DNA of 7,556 nt. Origin: Anaerolineae bacterium (GTDB taxonomy: Bacteria; Chloroflexota; Anaerolineae; 4572-78; J111). The stretch spans positions 1 through 7,556 of the forward strand of contig JAGRCC010000187.1 in NCBI GenBank assembly GCA_020433785.1, read 5' to 3'. Shown here piece after piece: positions 5,328 through 7,556 of the stretch. The position numbers and the translations under genes are program-made. The notes under the pieces were generated by a model, which saw only the letters and a list, made by a program, of their open reading frames with translations, did not search any database and was not told where the DNA came from. Each line of letters begins with the position of its first letter. Positions within the stretch are counted from its first letter, which is position 1.

Positions 5328-7484
5328 ATGACTTTACTCTTTCTCGACAACCTCCCGCCTGGCATTAACAAGGGCGCTATTCTGCGCTTTATGATTGAAA
5401 CCGGCGGCGCCAGCCGCGATGCTATCGGCCGGATCGAACTAACCGGCCGGCAAGCGACGGTCGACATTCCCGACGCGCTGGCCGACTCGCTGGTCAAAGC
5501 CCTCGATGGCGCCCAGCTCAATCATCGCCACATTCGGGCCTGGACGCAGGCCGACCCCGGTCGCGCCTCGGCCGGGACGGACGAAGATCACTTCCAACGT
5601 TTGGCGCGGCTGCTCGACCTGGAAGCAGAAGCTGAAAAAGCGCAGTTGCTGGCCGAGATGCAGCGCGCCGGTTCGGATGAGGCTGCCGAACGCACCGGCC
5701 ACACATTGGTCCAATTAGTGATCATCGATGAATACGGCGGGCTGGGCGGCCGCATTTTGGTGACGCTGGCCAAACGCAGCCAGAACCAATCTTTACCCTG
5801 GCACCGGCTCGAAGTGGGGACGCCGGTGATCCTGACCGAAGAGCAGAGCGGCGGCGACACCGCCTGGCGGGGCGTGGTTAGCCAGCGTGACCGCCAAACG
5901 ATTCAGGTGGCTCTCAACGAATGGCCGGAGACTGAAACCAGCCGCCCTACCTTCCGGCTCGATGTCTCAAACGACGAAATCGCCCGGCAGCGGCAGCGAG
6001 ACGCGTTGACCCGCGCCCGCTCCGCTCGCGGCGACCGGACGGCCGAGCTGCGCCGCGTCTTGCTGTACGAACAGCCGCCCTCGTTCCAAAAACAGCCCGA
6101 CTCGGCTCCCGCTCCACTGGATCATGGCCTTAACCCGCCCCAACTCGAAGCAGTTCGTTTCGCCTTGGCGGCTAACGATGTGGCCATCATTCACGGGCCG
6201 CCGGGGACAGGCAAAACCACCACCGTGGTCGAGGTTATCCGGCAGGCGGTGCGGCAGGGCCAAACCGTGCTGGCCTGCGCTCCCAGCAATCTGGCGGTCG
6301 ATAACGTGTTTGAGCGGTTGCTAGCGGCGGGCGAACGCGTGCTGCGGCTGGGCCATCCGGCCCGGGTTTTACCCCAACTGCGGGAGCACACCCTCGATCT
6401 GCTGGTCGATAACCACCCCGATATGAAGATCGCCCGTAAGCTCATCCGCGAAGCGTACGCCTTACGCGATCAGGCCGGCAAATTTAAGCGGGCCAGACCG
6501 GAGCCGGGAGCCAAACGCGAGATGCGCCAGGAGGCCAAACAGATGCTGACCGACGCCCGCCGCATCGAAGCCCAAACCGTCGAGCGGATTCTCGACTCGG
6601 CCCGGATTTTGTGCGCGACGACCACCGGTCTAAGCAGCGAAGTGTTGGGCCGGCGTCGCTTCGATCTGGGCGTGATCGATGAAGCCGGTCAGAGCACTGA
6701 ACCGGGCGTTTGGCTGCCGATTTTGCGCAGCGACCGGATTATCCTGGCCGGCGATCACTGCCAACTGCCGCCAACCGTGGTCTCGCCCGAAGCCGCCGCT
6801 CAAGGCTTTGGCCTGAGTCTGATGGAGCGGCTGATGGCCGAACTGGGACCGACTATCTCGCGCCAGTTGACCGTCCAATACCGGATGCACGAAGCGATCA
6901 TGAATTTCCCCTCCCAGGAATTTTACGACGACACCCTGCAAGCCGATCCCTCGGTGCAAGGGCATTTGCTCAGCGACCTACCAGGCGTAACCGCTGAAGC
7001 CTTGACTGAAACGCCGGTTGATTATATCGACACCGCCGGAGCCAGTTACGATGAGGAGATCGAGCCGGACGGTCAGAGCCGCCGCAATTCACCGGAGGCG
7101 ATTTTAGTCGGTCGCAAAGTCGAGGCGCTGCTGGCGGCGGGCGTACGGCCCGGCGACATCGCGGTCATTACCCCCTACGCCGCCCAGGTGCGGCTGCTGC
7201 GGGAGCCGCTCGAGCCGCTTGGCGTCGAGGTTGATACGGTGGACGGTTTTCAAGGTCGAGAGAAGGAAGCGGTTATCATCTCGCTGGTGCGGGCCAACCT
7301 GGCCGGCGACATCGGCTTTTTGGCCGACACCCGCCGCATGAACGTGGCGCTAACCCGCGCTCGACGCAAACTGATCGTCATCGGCGACAGCGCCACGATT
7401 AGCGTCCATCCTTTTTATGAGCGGTTGATTGGCTATTTTGAACAGATCGGGGCCTACCGGTCGGTGTGGGAGGAGCCGATTTAG
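5328..7484 (+). CDS. SF1B Upf1/IGHMBP2-like helicase with N-terminal DbpA-type RNA-binding domain
   Basis: This 718-aa ATP-dependent 5'-3' type SF1B helicase should act on RNA, DNA or hybrids in the cytoplasm. Residues 3-73 read like the RNA-binding domain at the C-terminus of DEAD-box proteins DbpA/CsdA: KGAILRFM, then IGRIEL, a beta-strand ATVDIP, a helix with LVKALDG, and a final HRHIRAW strand. A helix (86-115) and a 1B-like beta-barrel (about 125-215) follow. The helicase core has Q272 in LNPPQLEAV, Walker A GPPGTGKT (290-297), motif Ia APSNLAVDN (318-326), motif II DEAG (451-454), motif III GDHCQLPPTVVS (475-486), motif IV QYRMHEAIMNFPS (517-529), motif V VDGFQGREKEAVI (638-650) and motif VI MNVALTRARRKLIVIGD (671-687). 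A charged helical insert at about 365-425 matches the 1C/stalk region of the Upf1 group. The ATG at 5328 follows an in-frame TAA (5322-5324), so no upstream start exists, though no clear Shine-Dalgarno is seen. It is divergent from csp, suggesting a shared RNA-structure theme. Core family is sure; the N-terminal domain is a by-eye match. Confidence 0.94.
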   Translation: MTLLFLDNLPPGINKGAILRFMIETGGASRDAIGRIELTGRQATVDIPDALADSLVKALDGAQLNHRHIRAWTQADPGRASAGTDEDHFQRLARLLDLEAEAEKAQLLAEMQRAGSDEAAERTGHTLVQLVIIDEYGGLGGRILVTLAKRSQNQSLPWHRLEVGTPVILTEEQSGGDTAWRGVVSQRDRQTIQVALNEWPETETSRPTFRLDVSNDEIARQRQRDALTRARSARGDRTAELRRVLLYEQPPSFQKQPDSAPAPLDHGLNPPQLEAVRFALAANDVAIIHGPPGTGKTTTVVEVIRQAVRQGQTVLACAPSNLAVDNVFERLLAAGERVLRLGHPARVLPQLREHTLDLLVDNHPDMKIARKLIREAYALRDQAGKFKRARPEPGAKREMRQEAKQMLTDARRIEAQTVERILDSARILCATTTGLSSEVLGRRRFDLGVIDEAGQSTEPGVWLPILRSDRIILAGDHCQLPPTVVSPEAAAQGFGLSLMERLMAELGPTISRQLTVQYRMHEAIMNFPSQEFYDDTLQADPSVQGHLLSDLPGVTAEALTETPVDYIDTAGASYDEEIEPDGQSRRNSPEAILVGRKVEALLAAGVRPGDIAVITPYAAQVRLLREPLEPLGVEVDTVDGFQGREKEAVIISLVRANLAGDIGFLADTRRMNVALTRARRKLIVIGDSATISVHPFYERLIGYFEQIGAYRSVWEEPI

Positions 7485-7556
7485 CCCCGGTTTTGGCGAG
7501 GGGAATCCCGGTCAATTCAGCTAAATCTGACAATCTATACTGAGATTAGTTTGAAA
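7485..7556. other. 3' flank of the helicase gene, no clear feature
   Basis: Base composition drops from GC-rich to AT-rich. Only weak symmetries are present: GGGA-A-TCCC (7501-7509), and AATCT/AGATT (7532-7536 with 7543-7547), a 5-bp stem with a 6-nt loop followed by only AGTTTG. Neither has a proper T-tract, so I call no terminator. No gene start is visible before the window ends. Confidence 0.5.

Noticed and set aside
7485..7556. Terminator after the SF1 helicase
   Set aside because: The available stems are 4-5 bp and lack a T-tract; too weak to call.

Overview
The window looks like chromosome of a GC-rich bacterium (about 60% GC by eye, with AT-rich intergenic stretches). The style of the proteins, above all the SNF2 protein and the cold-shock protein, suggests Chloroflexota, perhaps an Anaerolineae-like lineage. 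That is a family-memory inference; the window has no rRNA or other marker gene to confirm it.

Layout from left to right: (1) a two-gene operon on the + strand (50-3435). It encodes a RapA/HepA-type SNF2 ATPase with an added N-terminal zinc ribbon, then an unrecognised 374-aa protein whose start codon overlaps the ATPase stop codon (ATGA). (2) A palindromic MITE-like element of about 120 bp (3438-3556) flanked by TTAA. It sits between the stop codons of two converging genes, immediately after the operon's stop codon. (3) Two genes on the - strand, in transcription order: a cold-shock protein (5062 to 4853) and an M20-family metal-dependent amidohydrolase (4774 to 3572). A hairpin-plus-T-tract terminator lies between them and ends directly against the amidohydrolase Shine-Dalgarno. 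(4) A 265-bp divergent intergenic region (5063-5327) with candidate promoters in both directions, a 17-bp perfect dyad, and a leader that could fold over the cold-shock ribosome-binding site. (5) A complete SF1B (Upf1/IGHMBP2-like) helicase on the + strand (5328-7484), with what looks like a DbpA-type RNA-binding domain fused at its N-terminus.

Two themes may link the genes. The SNF2 ATPase and its partner are probably translationally coupled and may form one machine; the partner resembles the C-terminal part of longer SNF2 proteins. The cold-shock RNA chaperone and the RNA-binding-domain SF1 helicase share a divergent control region, which fits a role in RNA structure or cold response. I see no integrase, transposase, CRISPR array, tRNA or rRNA, and no clear assignment to a named defence system. 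The best leads for novelty are the DbpA-RBD/SF1 helicase fusion, the SNF2-partner pair, and the csp control region.
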